DNA of 64,000 nucleotides from Cokeromyces recurvatus (Eukaryota > Mucoromycota > Mucoromycetes > Mucorales > Mucoraceae). Both the position numbers and the translations under genes were made by a program. This document shows, piece by piece, positions 48,757 through 60,396 of the stretch; position 1 is the first letter of the stretch, and the number at the start of each line of letters is the position of its first letter. The notes under the pieces are model-generated. The model saw only the letters and a list, made by a program, of their open reading frames with translations. It did not search any database and had not been told where the DNA came from. Location of the stretch: assembly GCF_025118155.1 (NCBI RefSeq), contig NW_026251391.1:809501-873500 (forward strand), in the 5' to 3' direction.

Positions 48757-50409
48757 CACACACACACACACACACACTCTATATATATATATATATATAT
48801 CTGTATATCTGTATATCTATATATACCTGTCCAATACAGGGACCACACGCATTAGCTAACACTTGACCTCCAGCAGCTTCAAATATTTTCTGTTGACCAT
48901 CACGCTCAATCGTTGCACGAATTTGTTCAGAACCTGGAGTGACTAAGAAGTTGGATTTGATTTGAATACCAGCATCAATGGCCTGCTTAGCGATGGAAGC
49001 AGCACGAGACATATCTTGATAAGAGGAATTAGTGCAACTACCAATCAGGGAAGCCGATACTTCATCCTTCCAACCATTTTTAGCGACGACCTCTTTAAAC
49101 TTGCTTAAGGGTGTACTTAAATCAGGGGTAAAAGGGCCATTGATATGAGGTTCAATCTCTGACAGATTAATTTCAATGACTTTATCGTAATAGGCATCCG
49201 GATCGGGACATAAAAGGGAACGAACATGAGCATCTTCTGTTGCTTCACTGACAGCGTGTCGACCGGTGGCATTTAGATAAGAACGCATGCTCTCAGTATA
49301 AGGGAAGACCGAGGTGGTAGCGCCTACCTCAGCACCCATGTTACACATGGTAGCCATACCTGTGCAGGATAACGTCTTGACGCCTTCACCAAAGTATTCA
49401 ATGATATGTCCTGTACCGCCCCTTACTGTCAATAGACCTGCCAACTTGAGAATGACATCTTTAGGACTTGCCCATGGATTTAATTGACCTGTCAACTTGA
49501 CACCAATGATATGAGGTGCCTTTAATTCCCAAGGGATATTAGCCATTGCATCGACAGCATCTGCTCCACCTACACCTATAGCAATCATACCCAAACCACC
49601 TAAGGAAAAAAAAATAAATAAATAAGGAATTCTTTCTTTTTAAATATATATATATATATATATTACCTGCATTTGGAGTATGACTGTCTGTACCAAGCAT
49701 CAATCCACCAGGTGCAGCATAATTTTCCAAGACAATTTGATGAATAATACCACTACCAGGTTTCCAAAAAGCAATACCATATTTTTTTGCAGCACTCTCC
49801 AAGAAATCATATATTTCTTTATTGGATGAAATAGATTCCTGAACGTCTTTATCAGCGCCTTCATTAGCAGCAATCAAATGATCGCAGTGAATACTTGTAG
49901 GTACAGCTGTTGTAGGCATACCAGAAAGCATAAATTGAAGAAGTGCCATTTGAGCAGAAGCATCTTGCATAGCGACACGATCTATATAAAACCACATAAA
50001 TGTTATAAATAAATAAATATATATATATACATACATATATACCTGGTGTTAGCTTTAAATAAGTTTCACCACGAACGGGAATGGTTTCTTCTGGATTCGT
50101 TAAATGAGAATATATATATTTTTCAGCCAAAGTCAATGGACGATTATCTAAAATACGCTTAACAAGTTGAAGATTCTTGGTTAATTTAGCATAAGGAGGT
50201 GTAATAGATGTACAGTCCTTTTCAATAATTGGGTTATGTGTTGTTGCTAAAGATCGTTGACTCGTCAAACGATAAAAAGCTCTTTGAGTAGCCTAATTTC
50301 CACCAAAAAAAAAAATCAAATTAACATGAACTTGTATCATATAATATGATTTCCCTATGCTTTCATCTATTACCTTACGAGTCTGTTGACTCAAATATGT
50401 AGTAAGCAT
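47573..50409 (-). CDS. ACO1: Mitochondrial aconitate hydratase
   Basis: Six exons are read: 50409-50374, 50292-50043, 49981-49667, 49599-48827, 48675-48559 and 48451-47573. They total 790 codons, all in phase, matching the family length. The N-terminus ([21 protein letters not shown]) is a basic amphipathic mitochondrial presequence. Substrate and cluster residues are clear: [36 protein letters not shown] (Cys about 389) and NACGPCIGQ (Cys about 452 and 455) bind the [4Fe-4S] cluster with the canonical 63/66 spacing. [26 protein letters not shown] and [16 protein letters not shown] form the swivelling domain. It interconverts citrate and isocitrate in the TCA cycle. Intron 4 (48676-48826) carries a (TTTC)n (AC)n (TA)n compound microsatellite. 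Confidence 0.98.
48721..48800. repeat. Compound microsatellite in aconitase intron
   Basis: (TTTC)n at about 48721-48756 is followed by (CA)n to 48777 and (TA)n at 48780-48800, all inside intron 4 of the aconitase gene. Confidence 0.9.
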
Positions 50410-50696
50410 TTATTTATATATTTATTTTAAAAAAGAAAAGAGTAGAGTAGAGTAGAGTAGGGAGGAAAAGGGGTATTTACAAAAAAAAAAAAAAAAGCAA
50501 GAAAGAAATGAATGAATCAGATATAACATCATTTATAAGGAAGTAGCAAGAAGAGAGGGAGGGAAGGTGAGGGGGGGAGAGAGAGAGAAGATGATCTTCC
50601 ATCTATTACCTGATTGGGAAGTATGCGGAGATTTATCTTTTTTTTTTTTTTTTTTTTTTTTAAGAAAACAAATATTTTTAATTTTTATTTTTATAA

Positions 50697-53160
50697 TTAT
50701 TTGACTGTAGAAGCTGCTGCTGCTGCTGCTGTTGTTGTTGTTGTTGTTGTTGTGTGATTTAATGTAGATGAAGAAGGCACTGTCTTTGGCTTATTCATAA
50801 TGTCATTTTTATTGGATGTAGTTGCCCCTTTCTGTCTTTTACGTTGTTTGGATTCAAATTCATGCCAATCACCATTGATATCCAATAAGCTTTATTTAAT
50901 AAAATGAATTAATATTATGTAATCATAAAGAATACTATATATAATAACTTACTTTGCTGGCATAATAGGTTCTGGTAATTCATGTTTAAAATAATTAAAC
51001 TCTAATGCTTCTGTTGCTGACGGTCTCTTTAATGGGTCCATAGATAAGAGTGCTTCAGATAATTCTAATGCACCAGGCGATAATAAACTATATACACATA
51101 TGATAAATGATGATTACAATTAGCTTAGCTTAGCTTAGTTTAGTTTTGAACCTATAAACACACTTACGATTCAAAGGATTCTCTAAACTTTGAAGCATAA
51201 TTTTCATTGGGACGTACTAATTCAAACCATGGCAAATCTTTTACAGTGGGCCAAGTCTCTACAGAAGGTGTTCCCATAATTTTATATATACTATCTAACT
51301 GACTCACTTCATCTGTTCCATTAAAAACTGCTTTCCCTGTAAAGAACTCCAACATGATACATCCTACACTCCAAATATCTACAGCTGGCCCATAAGCAGT
51401 TGCACCGAGCAATAATTCTGGTGGTCTGTACCAAAGTGTAATTACTCGATTGGTATAATCATGAGCTCTATTCTTTTCAAATATTCTTGCTAGTCCAAAA
51501 TCTGCAATTTTTAATTCTCCCTTATTATTTATCAATAAATTAGATCCTATTGTAATACTACTCAGTTAGCTAATTCAAAACAGAGTGTGAGTGTTTAAAA
51601 AGAAAAAAAAGAAGGGAGAGGGGGGGGTTTACCTTTAATATCTCGGTGAAGTATACCCATATGATGTAGATAGGCTAAACCTTCTAACATTTGCTTAACT
51701 AATGACTTTGCATGAGCTGGTTCAAAATTGAAATTTGGATGACCTAATATACCCGACAAGTCGTGATCCATGTATTCTAATACCATATATACAGAGCCTT
51801 TAGCTACCATAATTTCTTGTAATTCTACAATACGTTCATGCTTTAATTTTTGTAAGAGTTTAATTTCTCGCATTGCTGTAATTGGAAACTAACAAAAAAA
51901 AATATAGTTAATAGATGCAATTGAATAAGCAAGTACCTTATTTATTTTAGTTTATTTTTTCCTCAAGTCCTTACTCCATCTCTTTCATTTTTCATTCGAA
52001 TACGCTTTAAAGCCATTAATTTTCCTGTCTTCCCATTACGTGCCTTATAAACCTTACTATTTAAATCAAGAAAAAAATAAGTTTTACCTTTTTCATATAT
52101 AACTTTATATCCTATATTACCCATAAGTTCCTTCTCCTACTTGTCCAATCTTTTCGAATAATAAAGAAGGATCATCTAAGGTTTGACATGGATATCCTAC
52201 TTCTTTCAACGTCTTTTCTGGTATGTCTTCTGATAAGTGATTCTGTTGATGATTTTTTCCTGTAGATGATGAAGTAGTAGTAGTAGTAGTGGTGGTGGTG
52301 GTGGTCAAGGTCTTGGAAGTATCTGCAGTTGTCAAAGTAGAGGGAGGTGGTGGAGGTGGTGGAGAAGAAGAAGATGATGATGACGTCGCTGGTTGTGGAT
52401 TATAAGTAGTTTGAATATTTTGTTGTTGGGGTATTGCTTGTTGTTGTTGTTGATAATAGGAAGGATCATAATAACCATAATAACTATTTGGGTCCTGGCT
52501 TTGGTAATAATGTTGAATATACTGTTGATATTGTTCATCTGTAAAGTTTGTACCATAAGCGTTATTATAATCTGTCACTGACCAACCATAATAGTGAGCC
52601 CATGCTATTGCTGCAGCAGTTGCCTGTTGTTGTGGATCCATTTGTGACTGATATGAATAATGTGGATGATAATAAGCTGCTGGTGCAGTAGGTAACGAGT
52701 CATTGGATATATCTGTCACGGCTAAAGTAGTTGATATCGCAGAAATTGTTTGTGATGGATTTGTTGCATTCAAAGGTTTATTTATCATTATATCCACTTT
52801 GGGTCCTGTTGGTATAACATCAGCATTAGTAACATCGACATTATTCGTTTTAACTTGTTCGCGTCGATGATAAGATGATCGGTTTGATTCCTTTCTACTA
52901 CTGCTACTTTTTGAATCTCTATCTCGACTTGATCTTCTAGTTGAAGAGGAAGACCATCTGTCACGACTTCTATCACGATGTCGACTACTACTTTCTCTAT
53001 TATATCGTCGATCATCTCCATAATTCCTTCGCTTGTCACGATGACTACTATGATGATGTCGATCACTGCTACTGTAATATTCATCACGACTTCGTTTTTC
53101 TGAAGTATTTTTCCTATCTGAAGATTTATCTCTTGATTTAGAATAATTACGATCGTCCAT
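50697..53160 (-). CDS. CTK1: CTD kinase CTK1/CDK12-type cyclin-dependent kinase
   Basis: Six exons are read: 53160-52121, 52056-51975, 51888-51633, 51546-51168, 51087-50953 and 50889-50697. They sum to 695 codons with consistent phases. The N-terminal 330 residues are disordered: RS/RD-rich (splicing-factor-like), then Tyr/Gln/Pro-rich, then poly-Ser/Pro/Thr. The kinase domain has the glycine loop GQVGEGTYGKVYKA, catalytic Lys in LMALKRIRM, the cyclin-binding helix PITAMRE, HRDIKGSNLL, DFGLA and the T-loop NRVITLWYRPPELLLG. PITAMRE plus the RS-rich extension indicate the CTK1/Lsk1/CDK12 class, which phosphorylates Ser2 of the RNA polymerase II tail during elongation. The C-terminus ends in Thr and Ala homopolymers coded by triplet repeats. 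It is divergently placed from UBP2. Confidence 0.93.
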
Positions 53161-53507
53161 GTCGTTGTTCTTTCTTATTAGTAATTAGGTGTTTGCTTTT
53201 CCTTTTTCTTGTTCAAATAAAAAAAAATATATATATTTATATATAATACAAACTATTTATATAAAAATAAATAACAAAAAAAAAAAAATAAGGAAGAAAA
53301 AAAAAAAGAAGGGTAATTCTTCCTTTAAAATGAACAAAATAAAACGTTATTGTAGTATTCAAAGATTTATTGAGGTTTTAACAAAATTTTAAGGATGGAG
53401 TAGTGACGAAAAAAGAGTCACGTTAATGAGGTATTTTTTTTTCCCTCTTCGAACAACAACAATGGTAACCAAAAGCAACGACTTTTTTTTTATAAAGCTT
53501 ATAGCTG

Positions 53508-53568
<61 letters not shown>

Positions 53569-54274
53569 AATAAACTTAATATTTGAAATAATATAAATAC
53601 ATGGTTACATTAATTTAGATAGAATGTATCGATATTGGTAGTCCACTGAAGAATTTTGAAACAAAATAAGCTATACATTTAATGCTTCACTTGACAATTA
53701 ACCTAATGTAATAATCAACACTCTAGCTTGTCTTTAGTAAAATTGGATAGTAATTATTGTTCGTATCGGGAGAATTTTTTTTTTCTGAGAGAAAGAGAGG
53801 ATAACTGAAAAAAGAGGAAAAAAAAAAGAGAGAGAACACTGCAAAGAGGTTAAAGTATTAAGATACGTTTAAAGTCGAATTACAGCCAACAATGATTGTT
53901 CTTTATCTCTCTTTTACTGAACAAGATATATTCATGTGAATCGTTCTTCTTATGTGTATATATAAAAAATGCAATAATAAGCGAATTAATGAATTAAAAC
54001 TGGCAGCACTTTATCATCGAAATAATCACAGTGTTCAAAAACCTTGAATTGCCTATAAAAAGATTGCTGTTAAGAGTTGGGGAGGTTTTTTTTTTCTTAT
54101 AAGAAATGATAGAATGATTTAACATGACAAGATACGACTTGTAAATTTAGTCATTTTCTTCGGAATATGAATGTTAGCATATAAAGAAAGATTTTATTAT
54201 TTTGTGTATTTCATTTTCATTTTCTTTTTTTTTTTCTTTTTATTTATTCCAACAATTCATACTGAATTATAATA
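53161..54274. repeat. Divergent promoter region with a 55-base poly(A)
   Basis: The region lies between the divergent CTK1 and UBP2 start codons. Contains poly(A) at about 53510-53564, one of the longest homopolymers in the window, and shorter A runs. No gene seen. Confidence 0.8.
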
Positions 54275-57200
54275 ATGTCTGAAGCAGCGTTTCCTGCTTT
54301 AAAAACAAATAATACATTTGTTCTTGATGGAACAAACAGCATTGAAAATAAAAACTCTAAAGTGAAAAGGGATGGTTTTTATCATTCACCCATGTCATTA
54401 CTTGCTCTTTTAGAAACATTTCAACAAAGTGATCATAAACATGTCTTTAAAAGTTTTATTTTGGATAATAAATTCGAAGAAAACAAGTCTGATATGATGA
54501 GTATTCAAGCCGATAATGAATTAATTGAATCAGTAGAGATAATGAATAATACGGAAGTAACTAGAACGACACGTATTATTTGTCAAACGTGTCATGTCTG
54601 GTTCACTATAAATCATACTAAACTGAATAGTGAAGAAAATAGATGCAGTGGTCTTGATTATCCCTGTCATCATTATCATGCACAAGGTTTTAATGTATAT
54701 CAATGTTGTGGCTGTGACTATACAGTTGCATTTGAACTACAAGAACCCCTTTTACCTATAAAATTACTGGAACGATTAGAGGCAACACGACCTAAAGCAA
54801 GGTCTTATGCTGAACTTATGCAACAAAACAAAGATCAACCCGTCACACCTACTTTAGTCACTACCTATTCGACTCTCTTAGTTTACCTTCAAGACTTACT
54901 CAAGGGTATTAAGCGTAACATTAATAAAAATAATCCACATTTCTTGGCTCGCGTTGGGCTCGATGATGGCAGTCAGGCATTATTAGAAGAGATTGGATTT
55001 CAACTTGAAGATAATTACTTTCTTCCACCTGATGTAATTCAACCCTTACGTCTTGAACAGATTGAACAAGAAATTTTACTAGCATTAGATGTCTTACGTC
55101 AAGAGTTGGGCTCTACTACAGTTCCTTTCACAGCCAATGGAATGACGATTAAAGTAAAGACAGCGGATATGCAACATGTATTAGGCATTATATCCTCAAT
55201 AGAGACACGATATAGAGTTGAAGATGATTATGTCAATAAAGCTTATACCTCATTCGGTCTCACTTCAGGGGCATCAGATAGATTAGTAGAATGGACCTAT
55301 AAGAAACTAATGAATGAATCTATTGTAATTATAGATGAATATGAAGCCATTGATCATTTAGTTACTATTGCCAATTATACAAATTCAACTCTATTACAGA
55401 CATTAATTGCATGTGAACGAAGTAAAGGAAAGATAGGTAGAAATGATATTGGAGATGCATATGCTTATTTTGGGGTTCTACCCGATACAGCGGATGATCG
55501 ATTATTGATTGGATTATATCAAATAAAGATGACAGATGAGCCCTTAGAAAAGAATACACATCAAGATAAATTAAAGACAATTGCCATTGCAAGACATAGT
55601 TCAGAATTAATAGATTTTTTAAAAAAAGAAAAAGGAATTCCATTAACAGCCAATATAAAATCTGTTGAAGACATATTAGGTGGTAAAGTATAAAATGAAC
55701 TTGGAGGAGAAAAGAGAGAAAAGAAGGAGAAAGAGAGAAAGAGAGAGAGAGAGTTGTTGTTATTTGACTTGATATATTGATAGTTTATTAGTACCTGCTC
55801 AAATGATAAATAGTCAGCAAACAGTGTAAGTTTTTTTTTTTTTCTTCCTCTTATATAAATAATAAATGCATACTAATAATAATACCTATTTTTATAAATG
55901 GAAATATATTTATTCTCATTATAATAGACCTGTTGGCTTGAATAATATCGGAAATACATGCTATTTTAATAGTTTATTACAGGTAAAGAAAAAAAAAAGA
56001 TATGTACACGTACAAGTGTCATTTTTATTTAAATCCTGTTATAGTATTATAATACTTTTATACCTTTTCGTGAAACAATGATTCATAATGAATTATTTGT
56101 TGAAGATGAAAATAGTGAACCAAAAAAGATTGGTGGAATTAATGTAGATCAATCAGAGATTCGTCGTGCAAAGAAGTGTAAGTTAAACTTGTATATGTAT
56201 ATGTATATAAACTCATCTTTCTTCTTCTTCTTCTTGAATCATAAAGTTGTCAATTTACTTAAAGAACTCTTCTTAAATCTTCAACAAAGTCAAGAAAAAG
56301 CTATTTCACCTCAATATGATTTGGCTTACATGGCATTATTAAATAAAAAAGAGGATGATGAAGATGTAGATGTTCCAGACACAAATGAAAAGAATACAAT
56401 GAGTTTACAAAAGACAGCTTTAGAAAGTGAATCTTCAAATACGATAAGACCTCATTCACCACCTCCCTCCTATGATGAATTAGATGATGAAAGACAAGGT
56501 AGTAGTAAAGGAGTAATAAAGGAGAGACCTAGTGTGGACACAATGATGTTTGGTAAACAACAAGATGTAACTGAATGTATGAGTAATGTCATGTATCTTG
56601 TTGAGGCAGCACTTAAACCTTTATCAAAGACAGAAGATGGCGAACAAATAGATGATATGATTCGTCGTTCATTTTATGGAAAGGCTAGACAAATCCTTTC
56701 TTATCGTGATAATATGACACAAAAGATAGTCAAGAAAGAAATGGAAGAGGATTTTTCACATGTTATTGTAGATGCATCAGAAGGTAAAGATCTTTATGAT
56801 GGATTAGACGAATATTTTTTTGCAGATCAAGTAGAGAATTTCCAAGGAGGATGTGAAGTGACGCGTGAAGTTACTGCGAAATCATTTCCACCTATTCTTC
56901 AAATCCTAGTCCAGGTAAAATAAGAGATTCTAATTGAAATGAATAATAAAGGTATTCATATGTGTATATGTATATGTATATATATATCTATATATACATC
57001 TATATCTATATATACATCTCTTTCTATATCTATATCTACATAGAGAGTACAGTTTGATAGAGCTACAGCCAATATATATAAATCAAACGCGTATATTCAA
57101 TTCTATAAGACTATCTATTTAGATCGATATGCTGATGAAAACTTTGAAGCTTTAAAAGAGAGAAGAGCTGAAGTAGCTCTTTGGAGAATGGAAATGGAAA

Positions 57201-57791
57201 AATATGAAAGACAAGTAGCAAAATACACAAAGTCAGAGGTAATAGATAGGGATTGTCTTTTCTTTTAATGATGTGTTAATAAACTCGAAATAGATTTGTA
57301 AAATGCCTATACCTGATTTATTAGAAGCATCATGTCAAGTATTGGAAGAATTTAAAACTGAATGTCCTACAGAAAAAGATAAGGAAAGACTTGAGCATGT
57401 TTTAGATTTTATAAAAAAGGAATCTAAAGAAAAAAGAGAAATCATTCAAGAAGGAACAAATAAGATACAAGAATTAAGATCTAAAATACACAGTCAATAT
57501 GATGATTATAATCAAATAGCTTATCGTTTACATGCTGTCTTTATTCATCAAGGACAGGCAAATTATGGTCATTATTGGATCTATATCTTGGATCATAAAA
57601 ATGATCAATGGTGGAAATATAACGATTCGTTAGTCACTAAAGTACAGGAAAGTGAAATATTCCATAATACAACTGGCTCTACTGCCAATCCTTATTTCTT
57701 GGTCTATGTAGATGAAAGTAAAATGAATGATTTTGTAGAAACAATCGTGACAAGAAAACCCACCAATCATATCATTGCGGATGCTGCATAA
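54275..57791 (+). CDS. UBP2: Ubiquitin carboxyl-terminal hydrolase, UBP2-like
   Basis: Seven exons are read: 54275-55682, 55792-55825, 55928-55982, 56045-56177, 56247-56914, 57044-57238 and 57294-57791. They give 997 codons. Exon 1 alone looks like a complete ORF, but the stop at 55691-55693 lies in an intron (donor GTAAAG at 55683). Splicing restores frame into the catalytic box GLNNIGNTCYFNSLLQ (Cys box, exon 3). The N-terminal half has a Cys-rich region (CQTCHVWF, CHHYHAQGFNVYQCCGC) and helical repeats, as in yeast Ubp2. The catalytic domain is interrupted by an insert, resumes with FGKQQDVTECM, and ends with the His box NYGHYWIYI and WWKYNDS. It removes Lys63-linked ubiquitin; yeast Ubp2 works with Rsp5/Rup1 in endocytic sorting. 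Confidence 0.9.
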
Positions 57792-57909
57792 GAAGTTAAA
57801 AATAGAATTCACTCTAATGGAAATAAAATCATTGATTAATTCAAAAATAACCCTTCTTCTGTTTCTTTTTCTTGTTCTTTTTCTTTTTTTTTTTTTTCCC
57901 CATTTAATA

Positions 57910-58870
57910 ATGAATCCTTCAGTTCCACCTACACTTCCTCCTGGATGGTATACATATATATACAATCACAAAGAACTCCCTTTTCATAGTTAAGGTTCTA
58001 TTTCATTTTATTAGGATTGCACTCTGGGATGAGACTTCGCAACGTTATTATTATCTTGAACAATCAACAGGTACAACACAATGGGAAATCCCTACTGGAG
58101 CTTCAAAGGCATCTGAAGCAGGCGTAGGAAATAAGGGTGAAGCATACAGCTACAATAGTAGTGGATATCCTTTACAACAACAACAACAACAACAATATTC
58201 AAGTGAAAACAATTCATATATGGATTCTTCTCCAGCTTCTATAAATACCTCTTATCCAACTCAGAATAATACGGATCCTACAATACCCGGTGAAGAAGGA
58301 GGAGAAAGAGGAATTGGGAAAATATTTACTGGTAAAGAAAGAATACATTAAAAGTAAATTATATTCATTTATTATTCTTTTAAGGCTTCTCTGGAGGTGC
58401 CATCACTGGTAGTTTACTAGGGTAACATGATAGGCTGAACTTTTTTTTTTTTTTTCACTAATAAAACTAATTTTGTTAGTTATGCGGCAGGAAAATATTT
58501 TACAAATAAACATAGTCATCATCAAGGAGGAGTAAGTTTAAATAAAGGATTTATATAAACTGATCTAAACATACTCGATTGTATTATAGTATAATCAATA
58601 CCCACCTCCACCTCCTCCTCCATTTAGTGGTGGCAGCTTTCAATATGGTCAACCTCATCAGCATGGTCATCATGGTCATCATGGTCAGCACAGTCAGCAC
58701 AGTGGTCTTCCTGGTATACCCGGATTTCCAGGCTATAATCCACCTCCTCCTTCAAATTATGGTAACGAATTTGGTAAGTTATAGATTCATCTTTTTTTTT
58801 TAAAAAAAAAAGTCGTGTCTAACTTGTATTTTATATAGGCAAACCACCTCATAAGCATAGTTTTTGGTAG
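57910..58870 (+). CDS. WW-domain protein with His/Gly/Pro-rich tail
   Basis: Six exons are read: 57910-57947, 58015-58331, 58385-58421, 58480-58531, 58590-58773 and 58839-58870, giving 219 residues with all phases matching. The N-terminus forms a WW domain across exon 1/2: LPPGWIALWDETSQ, RYYYLEQSTGTTQWEIP, with both Trp and the Tyr triplet. Then a Gln-rich linker, a small glycine-zipper-like hydrophobic segment (GFSGGAITGSLLGYAAGKYF), and a tail of Pro, His, Gly and Gln (GQPHQHGHHGHHGQH). WW domains bind Pro-rich ligands; the tail resembles fungal His/Gly-rich membrane-associated proteins. Family and function are otherwise unknown. The start codon lies 118 nt after the UBP2 stop in the same direction. 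Confidence 0.85.
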
Positions 58871-59186
58871 TTTATACAGCAACAACAACAAATCAAATTA
58901 TTTGTTTTTTTTTTCTTATAGTTTATTATAATATATGTATTCACAACTATTATTTTATGCAAACCTAATATTCATTTGTTTACATCTGTTGTTTATTAAA
59001 GTTCATAATAAAAATGTGTGTTTTTTTTTAGAACATACAATGATAACAGGTTTTATATACCCTTCAAACACCCTAGGTATGCACTCTAATAATGCGAAGA
59101 AGAAAACAGTTATTGTACTGTTGTCATCATTTTAAGTAGCCCTTTTTTTTTTATTTCTTTTTTATTATTATTTAATTAATACAATA
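58871..59186. other. Short spacer between the WW protein and CSN7
   Basis: A small frame at 58935-59135 is unrelated to known proteins and probably not coding; this is the 3' flank of the WW gene and the CSN7 promoter. Confidence 0.5.
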
Positions 59187-60277
59187 ATGAAAGATACAAG
59201 CCTTCAAAAACTTCAACCTTTTTTATTATTGTCTAAATCAGTCAAAGGTGTTGCTAATATAAAATTGATTATGGATGCATTGAGTGCACCTGGTGTTTTT
59301 GTTTTTACAGAATTATATGAATCACCTAATTTAATTGAAGTAAAAGAAAAAGAAAAACAGAGATATTTTCTTTTTAATATAACATTTCCAAAAAAAAAAA
59401 AAAAATGATAGGCATCTACATTACCAGAAGTAATGCCTTATTATACTTTACTTGGTATTTTTCTTTATGGAACATATAAAGATTATCAAGGTAATATACT
59501 ATGCAAGAGAGACAAAAAAAAAAATACATTGAGAATAATAATTTATTTAATACAGAAAATAGTTCAAACTTACCATCATTAAATACAAATCAACTAAAAA
59601 AACTAAAGCTTTTGACCATTGTCACTCTTTCAGAATCACAACAGGTTATACATGTATACATATTTTGTGTATGAATTCAAATTCTAATTTTTTTTTTTTA
59701 TTAAACTGCTTAGACACTTTCATATGATTTATTACAATCATATCTTGATATACCCACAGTAAGAGAATTAGAAGATTTAATTATCGATGGCTTTTATCAA
59801 GATGTGTTAAGAGGAAAGTTGGATCAAAAGCAACGTCATTTACAAGTCATGTATAGTATAGGTCGTGATTTAAGACCTCAACAACTAGATGAAACCATGA
59901 ACGCACTTGCTGCATGGTCAGCTAGCACCATTCGTTTATTAGGTGTCTTGGATGCAAAAATCGCAAGTCTACAAGATTCAATTCAAGTTAATGAACAAGA
60001 TCGTGACGATTATACAGCAAAGTTGGAACAATTAAAACGGGATGTTCGTTCTAATGTTAACTTGAAGAAAGTAGATACTTTAGCCTTAGATGATTCAATG
60101 CTGAAAAAAAAGGGTTATATTAATTCGCCTGATTATAATGATGAAAGAATAAAGAAAAGGTAAACAAGAAATTAATGATAAAAAATAAACAGGAGAAACA
60201 AGTTTATTTATTGACTTGTTTATTTTTTTTTTCTTTACAGTAGAGCATCAAAAAGATTTATGGTTGGCAAATCTTGA
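59187..60277 (+). CDS. CSN7: COP9 signalosome subunit 7 (PCI domain)
   Basis: Five exons are read: 59187-59339, 59412-59490, 59556-59644, 59714-60159 and 60241-60277, giving 267 residues. The first intron ends just after a poly(A) run with a stop-like TGATAG acceptor, so the exon 1 reading through the A-run is an artefact. The CSN7-type core includes FTELYESPNLIE, YYTLLGIFLYGTYKDY, LKKLKLLTIVTLSES, YLDIPTVRELEDLIIDGFY, VLRGKLDQKQRHLQV, a typical PCI fold with its winged helix. A C-terminal charged helix follows. CSN7 is part of the complex that removes NEDD8 from cullins. It converges with the BAR-SH3 gene (119 nt between stops). Confidence 0.88.
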
Positions 60278-60396
60278 AGGACAGGGAATATATTGTATCA
60301 AAGTTGTTTAACATAATTTGCTATTAAATAAATGAATAATGTTAGTTAATATTTAACGGAAAAAAAAAAAAAAAAAAGAAAAGTCTTTCATATATT

